A stretch of DNA of 64,000 nucleotides from Niastella soli. GTDB taxonomy: Bacteria; Bacteroidota; Bacteroidia; Chitinophagales; Chitinophagaceae. The translations under genes were made by a program, and so were the position numbers. A model generated the notes under the pieces. It was not told the origin of the DNA, searched no databases, and saw only the letters and a list, made by a program, of their open reading frames with translations. The stretch's first letter is position 1, and each line of letters opens with the position of its first letter. Location of the stretch: NCBI RefSeq assembly GCF_017742245.1, contig NZ_JAGHKO010000004.1, positions 434,001 through 498,000 on the forward strand. The letters run 5' to 3'. Shown here piece after piece: positions 8,478 through 16,862 of this stretch.

Positions 8478-9608
8478 ATGAAAGCCCCGTATAAGTTGAA
8501 AGAACTTGCCTTATACTTTTTAAAGCTAGGCACTATAGGCTTTGGCGGCCCTGTAGCATTGGTAGGTTATATGCACCGTGACCTGGTTGAAAAACGCAAA
8601 TGGATCACGGAAGAGGATTATAAAGAGGGGTTGGCACTTGCCCAATTAGCGCCTGGCCCACTGGCAGCGCAGCTATCCATATACCTGGGCTATGTTCATT
8701 ATAGAATTATTGGCGCAACGCTTGTTGGGCTTGCTTTTGTTTTGCCTTCTTTTTTAATGGTCCTGGCCATTGGATATGCCTATGTAAAAGCGGGAGGGCT
8801 GCCCTGGATGCAGGCTGTTTTTTATGGTATAGGGGCAGCAGTAATTGGCATCATTGCAATTAGCAGTTACAAACTGTCTAAAAAAAGTCTGGGCAGGAAT
8901 TGGTTACTCTGGGGGATCGCTGTGGTAGTGGCTACTGCCACTTTCATTACTGAAAAAGAAATTTTATGGTTAATACTGGCAAGTGGAGTGGTTACCTGGC
9001 TGTACAGCACATCTGCCCGAACAAAGACCCGCGCACTTTTTATTTCTCCGATCATCTTACAAATAACAACCAGTGTTACCGGGAATGAAAAAGTATTACA
9101 AATAGGCTGGTTCTTTTTCAAAGCAGGGGCTTTTGTATTTGGCAGCGGACTGGCCATTGTTCCCTTTTTATATGGCGGCGTGGTAAAAGAATACCATTGG
9201 TTAAATGACCAACAGTTTTTAGATGCGGTGGCAGTGGCCATGATCACGCCGGGCCCTGTGGTAATTACTGTAGGCTTTATAGGTTACCTGGTTGCAGGAT
9301 TTCCCGGTGCCTGTGTGGCGGCCCTTGCTACGTTTTTACCTTGTTATCTTTTTACCATTATTCCAGCTCCCTATTTTAAGAAATATGGCAAACATGCCGC
9401 TATTAAAGCGTTTGTTGATGGCGTTACCGCAGCGGCTATAGGCGCTATTGCCGGCGCTGTTCTGGTATTGGGCAAACGTCAAATATCCGATCTTACATCT
9501 GCGATCATCGCTTTAGTTACCCTCCTGGTGCTTTTAAAATTCAAAAAAGTGCAGGAGCCTGTCATCATAGTGGTTGCGGCTTTATTGGGGCTATTGCTAA
9601 AAAACTGA
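8478..9608 (+). CDS. chrA: Chromate transporter ChrA (CHR family, two-domain form)
   Basis: A 376-residue membrane protein made of two homologous CHR halves. The N-half has GTIGFGGPVALVGYM and LAQLAPGPLAAQ; the C-half has FVFGSGLAIVPFLYGG and AMITPGPVVITVGF. The paired FGGP/APGP and FGSG/TPGP motifs are the family hallmark. The family exports chromate (some members act on sulfate) from the cytoplasm using the proton gradient. It is the third gene of the regulator-envelope-chrA series, and its stop lies 1 bp from the stop of the convergent membrane gene at 9610. Confidence 0.92.
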   Translation: MKAPYKLKELALYFLKLGTIGFGGPVALVGYMHRDLVEKRKWITEEDYKEGLALAQLAPGPLAAQLSIYLGYVHYRIIGATLVGLAFVLPSFLMVLAIGYAYVKAGGLPWMQAVFYGIGAAVIGIIAISSYKLSKKSLGRNWLLWGIAVVVATATFITEKEILWLILASGVVTWLYSTSARTKTRALFISPIILQITTSVTGNEKVLQIGWFFFKAGAFVFGSGLAIVPFLYGGVVKEYHWLNDQQFLDAVAVAMITPGPVVITVGFIGYLVAGFPGACVAALATFLPCYLFTIIPAPYFKKYGKHAAIKAFVDGVTAAAIGAIAGAVLVLGKRQISDLTSAIIALVTLLVLLKFKKVQEPVIIVVAALLGLLLKN

Positions 9609-9609
9609 T

Positions 9610-10470
9610 CTAAACGACCGGTTTACCCCGCTGGCCCTTTTGCATCCACCAACCTACAACAGCGCTAATGGCGGTAATGAGGTAAAAAAGCAGGCTGGCC
9701 GTAACGGCTATGGTAGCCGAAACATGAAGATACAGCGCACCCGTTGTCATGGCTAATTCACGGGTACCGATGCCACCGATACTTATTGGCAGTGCTGCCA
9801 CCACAGCACCTGAAAAAAATATTACTGCATATTCCTTATAAGCTATGGGGGCTGGCTGCAAAAAATGAAGCAGGCAAAAAAAGGCAACCAGTTGCAGACA
9901 TTGTACCGCCATTGACAATACAATTGCTTTACTTATAACGCTGCCAAATGGCGGGAAAAATCGCTTTACAATAAACCAATAGAGTAGAAAACCGGGAATG
10001 ATTGCCAATGAAACTATTCCAATGAGCCCTGCAGGCAAAGCAAGCGTAACAAAATTCAGGAGCACTACCATAATAGAAAGCAGTACCAGCAAACCGGTGA
10101 CCCTGTCAAGTAAAGTAGCTTTGGCCGCCGGTGCCCAGGCAATGCCCCGATTTTTTAAAATGATCACTTTGTATACATCCCCACCCACCCCACCAGGAAG
10201 GAATAGGTTGTAGAACATCCCCGTATAATATAATTCCAGGTTATCTCTGTACGACAACCCTCCTTCCTGCAATTTGTTATAATACTGTAACAACCGGTAA
10301 GCACTAACAAACTGGGAAGCATTAAAGAACAGGATGGCCGGCAATAGCCAGATAACGGCAACGTTCCAGCGGAGATGCTTTAGTTCATTACTGTTTACAT
10401 GACGCAAAGCAAGGAAGATCGCTACAATAGCCACCATACATTTGATCAAAAGAAGCAACCATTTCTTCAT
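9610..10470 (-). CDS. UPF0104/LPG-synthase-type membrane protein
   Basis: A 286-residue integral membrane protein with about 8 hydrophobic segments and the family signatures FNLFLPGGVGGDVYK (near residue 90) and ISIGGIGTRELA (near 235). These are the conserved motifs of the membrane region of lysylphosphatidylglycerol synthases and of AglD-like proteins. It lacks the soluble aminoacyl-transferase domain, so lipid aminoacylation is unlikely. Its start codon overlaps the stop of the upstream glycosyltransferase by one base (TAATG), which indicates translational coupling. A role in moving or presenting a lipid-linked sugar is inferred from this context. Confidence 0.8.
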   Translation of the reverse strand: MKKWLLLLIKCMVAIVAIFLALRHVNSNELKHLRWNVAVIWLLPAILFFNASQFVSAYRLLQYYNKLQEGGLSYRDNLELYYTGMFYNLFLPGGVGGDVYKVIILKNRGIAWAPAAKATLLDRVTGLLVLLSIMVVLLNFVTLALPAGLIGIVSLAIIPGFLLYWFIVKRFFPPFGSVISKAIVLSMAVQCLQLVAFFCLLHFLQPAPIAYKEYAVIFFSGAVVAALPISIGGIGTRELAMTTGALYLHVSATIAVTASLLFYLITAISAVVGWWMQKGQRGKPVV

Positions 10471-11417
10471 TACGGTTCGTTGTGATATTCAGTAACCGAT
10501 CTGATCCGGAAGGCTTTTTTATTTTGCGATTCATAATAGGTCCGCATCATTATTTCGGCTACAAACCCAAATAATATTAATTGCAGTCCTGCCAGCAATA
10601 AGATCACCCCCAGAATAAGCAATGGCCTGCCGCCGATCTCTGCACCCAGCATTTTATCCACCAGCAAATACCCATTGATAATAACACCTGAAAAAAATAA
10701 TAGCAGTCCAATGGGGCCAAATAAATGCATGGGGCGTTGAAAATATTTCTGTATGAACAGGATCAGCAACAGATCGCTTAACACTTTGGTTGTACGGCCT
10801 ATTCCATATTTAGACTTGCCATGAATGCGCGGGTGATGTTTCACCGGCATTTCACTCATTCTGGCACCCTGGATGGCAGCCAATACGGGAATAAAACGAT
10901 GCATATCGCCGTAGAGGCCCAAGGATTTCGCTATCTCCTGCCGGAATACCTTCAGGGTGCATCCATAATCATGCAGCGTAACACCAGTGGTTGATCTGAT
11001 GATCTTATTGGCAATACGGCTGGGCACTTTTCTTAGCCAGTTATCTTGTCGGTTTGCCCTGATGCCCGCTACCAGTTCATGATCTTCCGCCCTCAATTTC
11101 GCCAGCATAACCGGGATATCTGTTGGGTCGTTTTGCAGATCGGCATCCATAGTAGCAATGAACTCGCCCCGCGCTACATTGATGCCAGCGGCCATGGCGG
11201 CCGACTGTCCATAATTCTTCATCAACACGATCAGCTTCATATCAGCCTGCAGGTGTTTCTTTATTATAGCAGCGGACCCGTCAGTAGATCCATCATCAAC
11301 AAGGATCAGTTCGTAGTCAAGAGGTTGCAGGGCTGCAGCAGATTTTTCTATCAGGATCGGGATGTTGTCTGCTTCATTATACAATGCAATCACCACAGAG
11401 ACCAGTACCCTTTTCAT
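10470..11417 (-). CDS. GT2 polyprenyl-phosphate glycosyltransferase (ArnC/DPM1-like)
   Basis: A 315-residue family-2 glycosyltransferase with an N-terminal GT-A domain: VVIALYNEADNIP, the nucleotide-binding VDDGSTDGSA and the metal-binding DAD in ATMDADLQNDP, then RKVPSRIANKI. Two C-terminal membrane helices (about 230-255 and 265-290) anchor it. This architecture transfers a sugar to undecaprenyl phosphate on the cytoplasmic face (ArnC, GtrB, dolichol-P-mannose synthase types). The ArnT-like gene ends 10 bp upstream and the UPF0104 gene overlaps its stop, so the three form one operon for a lipid-linked sugar and its transfer to an envelope acceptor. The sugar is not known. Confidence 0.88.
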   Translation of the reverse strand: MKRVLVSVVIALYNEADNIPILIEKSAAALQPLDYELILVDDGSTDGSAAIIKKHLQADMKLIVLMKNYGQSAAMAAGINVARGEFIATMDADLQNDPTDIPVMLAKLRAEDHELVAGIRANRQDNWLRKVPSRIANKIIRSTTGVTLHDYGCTLKVFRQEIAKSLGLYGDMHRFIPVLAAIQGARMSEMPVKHHPRIHGKSKYGIGRTTKVLSDLLLILFIQKYFQRPMHLFGPIGLLLFFSGVIINGYLLVDKMLGAEIGGRPLLILGVILLLAGLQLILFGFVAEIMMRTYYESQNKKAFRIRSVTEYHNEP

Positions 11418-11427
11418 CTGTTATTTT

Positions 11428-13002
11428 TTATTTGTTTTTCAGTTGATAAATAAAGGAATGTTGGCGGCTAAAGAGGTCTTTACCGCTGGCTGTCATAAAC
11501 AGCTGGGGTATACTTTCGGGTAGGGCCGGTGCTGAAGATCGTTCCAGCACAAGGGCGTCTGGATGCTTTTTCAGGTATTCCATAATGGAATCAGTCGCAT
11601 TCAATACAACAATGGGCTGTTGGTGATAAAAAGTAAAAGCATCGTTGAAATTGTGATAGGCAATAACGGGTCTATTGGTTTGTACCAGGTGTTTCATTTG
11701 GTACACCGAGCCCTGCTTATCCAATGCGGGAAACAAGAAAGTAAAGAAGATCCCGGTTACGGCAATGGCCCCTGCAGCCGTTATATTAAAAGCCAGCTGA
11801 ACACGCCATTGCTTATAAAAATAAATGGCCGCCAACACAGCAACGGGCAATACGATCAGCAAAATACTTAACGGCGCTATAGACTGTAACCCCTTTTCCG
11901 AATGCATCCAAAAATACATGGCGGGAGCCAGCGCAACAGTAAGGATGGCGAGTGTTATCCATTCGGGCCACAAACGTTTTGTACCAGGCTTTTGCGCTAT
12001 AGCATGAAAGATAAAAGGACCGATGATCATTGCCAGGAAGGGATAAGAAGGAGTTGTGTAATTAAGCAGTTTGGTTGCCGATACAGAATAGGTCAGAATG
12101 ATCACGGCTGCCGCTACCAGATTGAAGAATAACCAGTGGCTGCTTTTACGTTGTTTCCAGGCCCAGCCTGCACTCCTTATTAAAAAGATCGAAAATGGGA
12201 ACAAACCCATAATAACAAAAGTCCAGGTTAAAATAAAAGGGCCCTTGTGACCATCCATCGGGTCTTTAAATCTGTTGATGTTATGCTGGATAAAAAAGCC
12301 TTCCGTCCAGGCGCCCTGAGTGTGTATATGCACCAGGTAAAACCAGGGTATAGTTATGCCGGCAGTAATAAAAAATCCGGTTATGGGGTATAGCCTGCGC
12401 CAGTTTTTTAACAACCATTCTTTTTGCAACAACAAGTATAACACAATCGTGACAAGCGGCAACGCCACCCCTACCGGCCCTTTGGACAGCATGGCGAGCC
12501 CCAGCAAAGCATACATCCCCCACAGGAAAATTTTTCTTTGAGCGTGGTAGCCTTCCCAAAAACAATACAAGGACAAAACATGACAGGCGATTAAATAAGG
12601 ATCCGGAGTAGCCAGCCGGAACTGGAATATGGTGTGTACAGATCCTAACAAGACCGCGCTGCTCCACCAGGCGGCTTGTACACCGGCATATTTTCGTGCA
12701 AAAAGCCAGGTGGCTAATATAACCAGCACACCACATATAGCAGAAAAGAACCGGGCACTCGCTTCTGAAACACCACCGATGCGATAAGCCAGTAACATGG
12801 CGTAATAGTGCAGCGGAGGTTTATCAGTGCGCAGCATGCCATTAAAATACGGCACTAGATAATCATGCCTGTCCAGCATTTCAACAGGCACCTCACAGTT
12901 ACGGGCTTCTGCAACCTGGAAGATGGTAACCGCCCCCAGTCTTATAAATAATAAAACCACCGAAAGAAGCAGGACAAGAAAAAAAGACCTGAAATAATGC
13001 AT
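11428..13002 (-). CDS. ArnT/PMT-like lipid-linked-sugar glycosyltransferase (GT-C, GT83-type)
   Basis: A 524-residue GT-C membrane enzyme with about 11-12 membrane segments. The first extracytoplasmic loop carries the conserved acidic/aromatic segment (VEMLDRHDYLVPYFNG followed by DKPPLHYY) seen in ArnT and protein mannosyltransferases. The C-terminal 100 residues form a soluble periplasmic domain. ArnT-type enzymes move a sugar from undecaprenyl phosphate to lipid A or another acceptor. Here the donor-making enzyme is probably the GT2 10 bp downstream. No genes for aminoarabinose synthesis are visible, so the sugar and the acceptor (lipid A, protein or glycan) are open. Confidence 0.87.
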   Translation of the reverse strand: MHYFRSFFLVLLLSVVLLFIRLGAVTIFQVAEARNCEVPVEMLDRHDYLVPYFNGMLRTDKPPLHYYAMLLAYRIGGVSEASARFFSAICGVLVILATWLFARKYAGVQAAWWSSAVLLGSVHTIFQFRLATPDPYLIACHVLSLYCFWEGYHAQRKIFLWGMYALLGLAMLSKGPVGVALPLVTIVLYLLLQKEWLLKNWRRLYPITGFFITAGITIPWFYLVHIHTQGAWTEGFFIQHNINRFKDPMDGHKGPFILTWTFVIMGLFPFSIFLIRSAGWAWKQRKSSHWLFFNLVAAAVIILTYSVSATKLLNYTTPSYPFLAMIIGPFIFHAIAQKPGTKRLWPEWITLAILTVALAPAMYFWMHSEKGLQSIAPLSILLIVLPVAVLAAIYFYKQWRVQLAFNITAAGAIAVTGIFFTFLFPALDKQGSVYQMKHLVQTNRPVIAYHNFNDAFTFYHQQPIVVLNATDSIMEYLKKHPDALVLERSSAPALPESIPQLFMTASGKDLFSRQHSFIYQLKNK

Positions 13003-13165
13003 ACCTCAATTGTTTCCTGGCAGATTGTAATTCAACTGATCCGGAATGCTGGACAAATCAAGGCTGTTCCCAATTCGTTTAAATTTAAGAGAATTCTTCC
13101 ACTTTTATATCAGTTATACACATGAACCTGATGTTAATCATAATAATGGCTGGTGTTATTTGAGA

Positions 13166-13693
13166 TCAGGCCAGAACTTTTTCCTGGCAAACAAATGCTT
13201 CCACCTCCTTCACCAATGGAATAATGTGTTCCTTTCTAACATCATCAAAGTCGGTCACCATTTCCTTTTTTACTTTAGGGTCCTTTACCAGGCTGGCGCC
13301 CAGTTTAAGCCCAAACCTGTCTAACCAGTGAAGCCCTTTGAGCAGCATTCTACCATGCAAAAAATAAATGGTGGCTTGTTTTAATAATGACAATTGACTG
13401 TTATTCTTCAGGATCACATTCAATTTTTCCTGCTCTTCAGGTGGCGTACCACAAACAATAAAAAGGAATATCTTTTTATTTTGTAAGATAGGCATCTGTT
13501 TTGCCAACCATTTCCTGATCAACAGCTTGCCAACATATACCGAGCTTCCAATAATAACAAAATCACAGTTGGCAATGTCTTCTGAAGAAATTTCTTCCGG
13601 CTGGCGGAGCGGTAATTGTAGCTCCTCACCCAGCCAATGGGCATACTGTCTGGTTGCCCCATATCTGCTTCTATAAATGATCAATCCTTTCAT
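13166..13693 (-). CDS. Flavodoxin-domain protein
   Basis: A 175-residue protein starting MKGLIIYRSRYGATRQYA, the phosphate-binding loop of flavodoxins (T/S-x-x-G-x-T pattern), with the second strand and loop DFVIIGSSVYVGKL and the third FLFIVCGTPPEE. The C-terminus is longer than in simple flavodoxins and includes WLDRFGLKLGA, as in HemG/flavodoxin-like oxidoreductases. The ATG at 13693 is preferred to one three codons earlier because it gives the standard N-terminus. It lies 93 bp downstream of the radical-SAM gene on the same strand, so it may supply electrons to reduce that enzyme's Fe-S cluster (inference). Confidence 0.82.
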   Translation of the reverse strand: MKGLIIYRSRYGATRQYAHWLGEELQLPLRQPEEISSEDIANCDFVIIGSSVYVGKLLIRKWLAKQMPILQNKKIFLFIVCGTPPEEQEKLNVILKNNSQLSLLKQATIYFLHGRMLLKGLHWLDRFGLKLGASLVKDPKVKKEMVTDFDDVRKEHIIPLVKEVEAFVCQEKVLA

Positions 13694-13786
13694 AGCAAAC
13701 AATTTGCTATAAAGTTATTTCCTGGATCGCCGGGAATGCATGAGGATACTTATGATCGCAGGTGATCCTGATCAATATTGGTATTT

Positions 13787-15325
13787 TCAAGCATGCCCAT
13801 TCATTGACTTATGAAAATAGGCATTGGCATCGTGTGAAAGGGCGTTCGCCGGTAACCATTGCCACCAGATGCCCAGGTCTTTTTTTATGATCTCATGATA
13901 AAAGGCAGGTAATTGCTGAGTTTCTCCTTCAAAATATTTTCTGAAATTTCGGTCATGAACAAGATGTTGGCGTATTTGCCGGTAAAATTTTAAACGGCCC
14001 CAGCCCTCTGAAGAAATGGCCCGCATTAAATTCATCCACCGGGTAGTGGTGCCATGTGTATGTATAAAGCGGCGATACAATGCCTTGGCAGAAAATGCAT
14101 AGTCAGTAACATCGATCACCTTATCGTAAAAATCTACCCAATCGTAATTTTTGGGTTTAATATTCATAGCCAGGTGATTGTTGAGAAAATGAAACGGGAA
14201 TGGAAGTACCCGCCCTTGTTTTTGATATTCCAGGTTCATGGGGGCAGCCTCACCAAAAGCGGTAAGCAGGGAAAAACCCGGGAATGCATTCGGGGCCTGA
14301 TCTATAAACCGTTTGGTCAACTCAAATGGTTCGGTGCCGGCATCACTGTCGAGCCCCAGCACAAAATTCGTTTGTACATAGGGTACATAACGAAATATGG
14401 TGTTAACGTGTGCAGATACCTGGTTAACCTTTTCCATTCCGGTAATATGGGATGCTTTTGATTTATTTCCCAGGTCATACCAGGACTCAATACCTGGCAA
14501 CACGGCAATAAAACCATTCTGTTGTAAAAGCTGCAGGTGCTTCTCTGTAAGAATTGATAAACTGCTCTCCGCAATAAATCGAAAGCTTTTAGGCGGACCA
14601 GCCGCAGCAATGGCATCCATGTTCTCTTCAAACCGAACACCAAAATTCGGATCATGAAAGGCTACCCAGGGCTTTTTATATTTGGTACGTAAAAACCGGA
14701 GATCTGATTGTATGGTTTTAAAATCCAATGGCTGGTAAGGAACCGTTGAGTCGATACAGAAAGGGCAGGTATAAGGACAACCCACACTGCCAAGCATAGG
14801 TACTATCTGAAGAAAAGGCGCCTTTTTTAGCGTAGGCGCTATAAATTTCCAGCGTTCCTCTACACCGCAAAAATTAGCCGGCTGTTTACCGGCACTCAAT
14901 TGTATTCCCACTGGTCGATGTGGTACGCAGTTGTGTAAGATCTCTGTGATGGTAGACCGGCTGGTAAAACCCAACACATAATCAAAGTACAGCGCCGCAT
15001 CATCGGGGTAACATCGGGCATGCGGCCCGCCCAAGACCGTTACTGCCCCCTGGCTGCGATAATAATTACTCAACGCATAAGCCAGCAGGGAAGCCTGGGT
15101 AAATGTGCTGATAAATACCAGGCTTACATCTTTTGGAAGTTCCCTGGTAAGGTCTTCATAGCCGGTATAACAGATCAATGTCACGTCATGCCCCTCCTGT
15201 TCGCACCAGGTAGCAATTACCTGAGGCATAATACTGGCCAGATTAGCATGCATGATCTTAGCCCATAAAGTGTTGGCAGGGCCTTTACTTACAAGGTCAA
15301 TTAAACCAATTTTAAGTGGTGGCAT
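13787..15325 (-). CDS. B12-binding-domain radical SAM enzyme
   Basis: A 512-residue protein with an N-terminal cobalamin-binding-like Rossmann domain (residues 1-125, including VTLICYTGYEDL, LVFISTFTQ and VTVLGGPHARCYP) and a radical SAM core beginning with the cluster motif C183-x3-C187-x2-C190 (GCPYTCPFCIDS). Barrel signatures follow: ARTK-like FLRTKYKKPWVAFHDPNFG and NGFIAVLPGIESWY. The family includes methylases, ring-modifying and lipid enzymes; the substrate cannot be read from the sequence. The DxHxxG motif of methylcobalamin binders is not seen, so cobalamin use is uncertain. The flavodoxin-like gene directly downstream is a plausible reductase partner. Confidence 0.87.
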   Translation of the reverse strand: MPPLKIGLIDLVSKGPANTLWAKIMHANLASIMPQVIATWCEQEGHDVTLICYTGYEDLTRELPKDVSLVFISTFTQASLLAYALSNYYRSQGAVTVLGGPHARCYPDDAALYFDYVLGFTSRSTITEILHNCVPHRPVGIQLSAGKQPANFCGVEERWKFIAPTLKKAPFLQIVPMLGSVGCPYTCPFCIDSTVPYQPLDFKTIQSDLRFLRTKYKKPWVAFHDPNFGVRFEENMDAIAAAGPPKSFRFIAESSLSILTEKHLQLLQQNGFIAVLPGIESWYDLGNKSKASHITGMEKVNQVSAHVNTIFRYVPYVQTNFVLGLDSDAGTEPFELTKRFIDQAPNAFPGFSLLTAFGEAAPMNLEYQKQGRVLPFPFHFLNNHLAMNIKPKNYDWVDFYDKVIDVTDYAFSAKALYRRFIHTHGTTTRWMNLMRAISSEGWGRLKFYRQIRQHLVHDRNFRKYFEGETQQLPAFYHEIIKKDLGIWWQWLPANALSHDANAYFHKSMNGHA

Positions 15326-15412
15326 ACAGAAGGCTACATCTGGTACCTATCCAAAGGGGTTCAATATGTTTCTATACAACAATAAATCCGCGATTCAAAT
15401 CAAGAGAATCCC

Positions 15413-15730
15413 TTACCACCTGTTCTTGTTATAACCACCACCTCCTCTATCATTGCGGGGCGAAAAATTTTTACGGGCAGGTCTGTCTTCCTTAGGTCTT
15501 GCTTCTACCACCTTTATGGCCCTGCCTTCCACCATGGCCTGGTCAAGTTCTGCAATTGCTTTCCGGGCAGCGGTGTCATCAGGCATTTCAACAAAACCAA
15601 AACCACGCGATCTTCCGGTTTCCCGGTCTGTGATGATCTTTGCCGAAGTGATTTCGCCATAAGGTGCAAAAAAATCTTTCAGATCTTCATCCTGTACGTT
15701 GAAACCTAAATTTGAAACATAAATGTTCAT
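15413..15730 (-). CDS. RRM-domain RNA-binding protein
   Basis: A 105-residue protein with one RNA-recognition motif: RNP2 IYVSNL (residues 3-8) and RNP1 RGFGFVEM (42-49), both with the aromatic residues that stack on RNA. A basic Gly/Arg/Asn-rich tail follows (ending GGGGYNKNRW). Bacteroidota commonly carry such short RRM proteins with roles in post-transcriptional control and RNA structure. Its tail recalls eukaryotic RGG boxes. It is a single gene; the spacer to 16003 (about 270 bp) shows nothing else I can name. Confidence 0.92.
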   Translation of the reverse strand: MNIYVSNLGFNVQDEDLKDFFAPYGEITSAKIITDRETGRSRGFGFVEMPDDTAARKAIAELDQAMVEGRAIKVVEARPKEDRPARKNFSPRNDRGGGGYNKNRW

Positions 15731-16003
15731 TGCTCACGATTGAAAAAATTAAAAATATCTCTGAGAAAGGCAACAAGTAAGACTAATGAAAGTGCAGAAC
15801 CAGCAATTTGATTAATACTACTAATGCGAGGCTCAAAATTTACATACCTAAGTTAACGTTTATTCGTGGCAACCAGCTTTATTTTATCGTTTGAAATCGG
15901 TTACACGCCTGTTTTACAGTTACTTTATTTGAAATCAGCCCCTTAAGCTTATATTTTCAATTTCCATGTGAACCGGTTTAGCATTTTATTTACCTTGTGC
16001 CCG

Positions 16004-16786
16004 ATGCAGCACCAGGAATTTGAAGCGCCACCAACACTTCGTGATACCATAAAATGCTTTTGGTACACCCGAAAAGATTTCGGGGAACTGCTCTCGGGTT
16101 TTGAGGTAGTGCCGGATGGCTATGCTGAAATTATTTTTCATTTCGGAAGCGCCTGCAGTTTTGTTTACAATGGGACCCTGCAACCGCTGCCCTCCCCGTT
16201 TATGACCGGACTGCTCAATCAGCCGGTTACTTTTTACACAAAAAACAAGTTGGAGATCATTGGTATCAGGTGTTTTCCCTGGACCGTATTCAATTTACTG
16301 GGACTCCCGGCTGGTAAAGACGGGGTACGCGTATTTGAGCATCCCATCGTCCGGCTTCAACCCAGGTTGAATACCTGTATGCAGGCTGGCCATATTGAAG
16401 AAGCGCTGTCTCATCTTATACAATATTTACTGCAGGCCCGGTCGCAGATCGCAGTTGATGCCATGCTATTTAAGGCGGGTGCTGCCCTGCAGGAAGCAAA
16501 CGGCACCATTCCGGTAAGCCAGGTTGCGGCAGCCGCGCATACTACCGTGCGCACCCTGGAAAGAAAATTCAAGTTCTTTGCGGGCCACAGTGTTAAAGAC
16601 GTGTCAGGGCTTATGCGTTTTGAACAGGTACGAAACCAGTTATGGCATTCCCCAAAAATCAATATTGCCGGCCTGGCCCATGAACTGGGGTATACCGATC
16701 AATCTCACCTAAGCCGGGAATTCAAACGTTATACCGGCACTACACCGGCCCTCTTCGCGCGCAGGCAAAACCGGACTAACAAGTAG
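16004..16786 (+). CDS. AraC-family transcriptional regulator (first of two)
   Basis: A 260-residue regulator. The N-terminal region (TLRDTIKCFWYTRKDFGELL, then VVPDGYAEIIFHFG and a GIRCFPW-type segment) is the DUF6597/cupin-like sensor domain common in Bacteroidota AraC proteins. The C-terminal 95 residues form the double HTH (VSQVAAAAHTTVRTLERKFK and NIAGLAHELGYTDQSHLSRE). A GTG at 15968 would give 12 more residues; the ATG at 16004 fits the conserved N-terminus better. It lies 76 bp upstream of an FAD monooxygenase gene on the same strand, so it probably controls that gene in response to an aromatic or drug-like ligand (inference). Confidence 0.85.
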   Translation: MQHQEFEAPPTLRDTIKCFWYTRKDFGELLSGFEVVPDGYAEIIFHFGSACSFVYNGTLQPLPSPFMTGLLNQPVTFYTKNKLEIIGIRCFPWTVFNLLGLPAGKDGVRVFEHPIVRLQPRLNTCMQAGHIEEALSHLIQYLLQARSQIAVDAMLFKAGAALQEANGTIPVSQVAAAAHTTVRTLERKFKFFAGHSVKDVSGLMRFEQVRNQLWHSPKINIAGLAHELGYTDQSHLSREFKRYTGTTPALFARRQNRTNK

Positions 16787-16862
16787 TAAGCACTATTTTG
16801 TCGCATTTGTACAAGACTGGCGACTGTACATTCCGGAATTTTGTGGCTCAATCATTCTCTAT

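Noticed and set aside
9610-10470. Lysylphosphatidylglycerol synthase (MprF)
   Set aside because: Only the membrane region is present; the C-terminal lysyl-transferase domain is missing.
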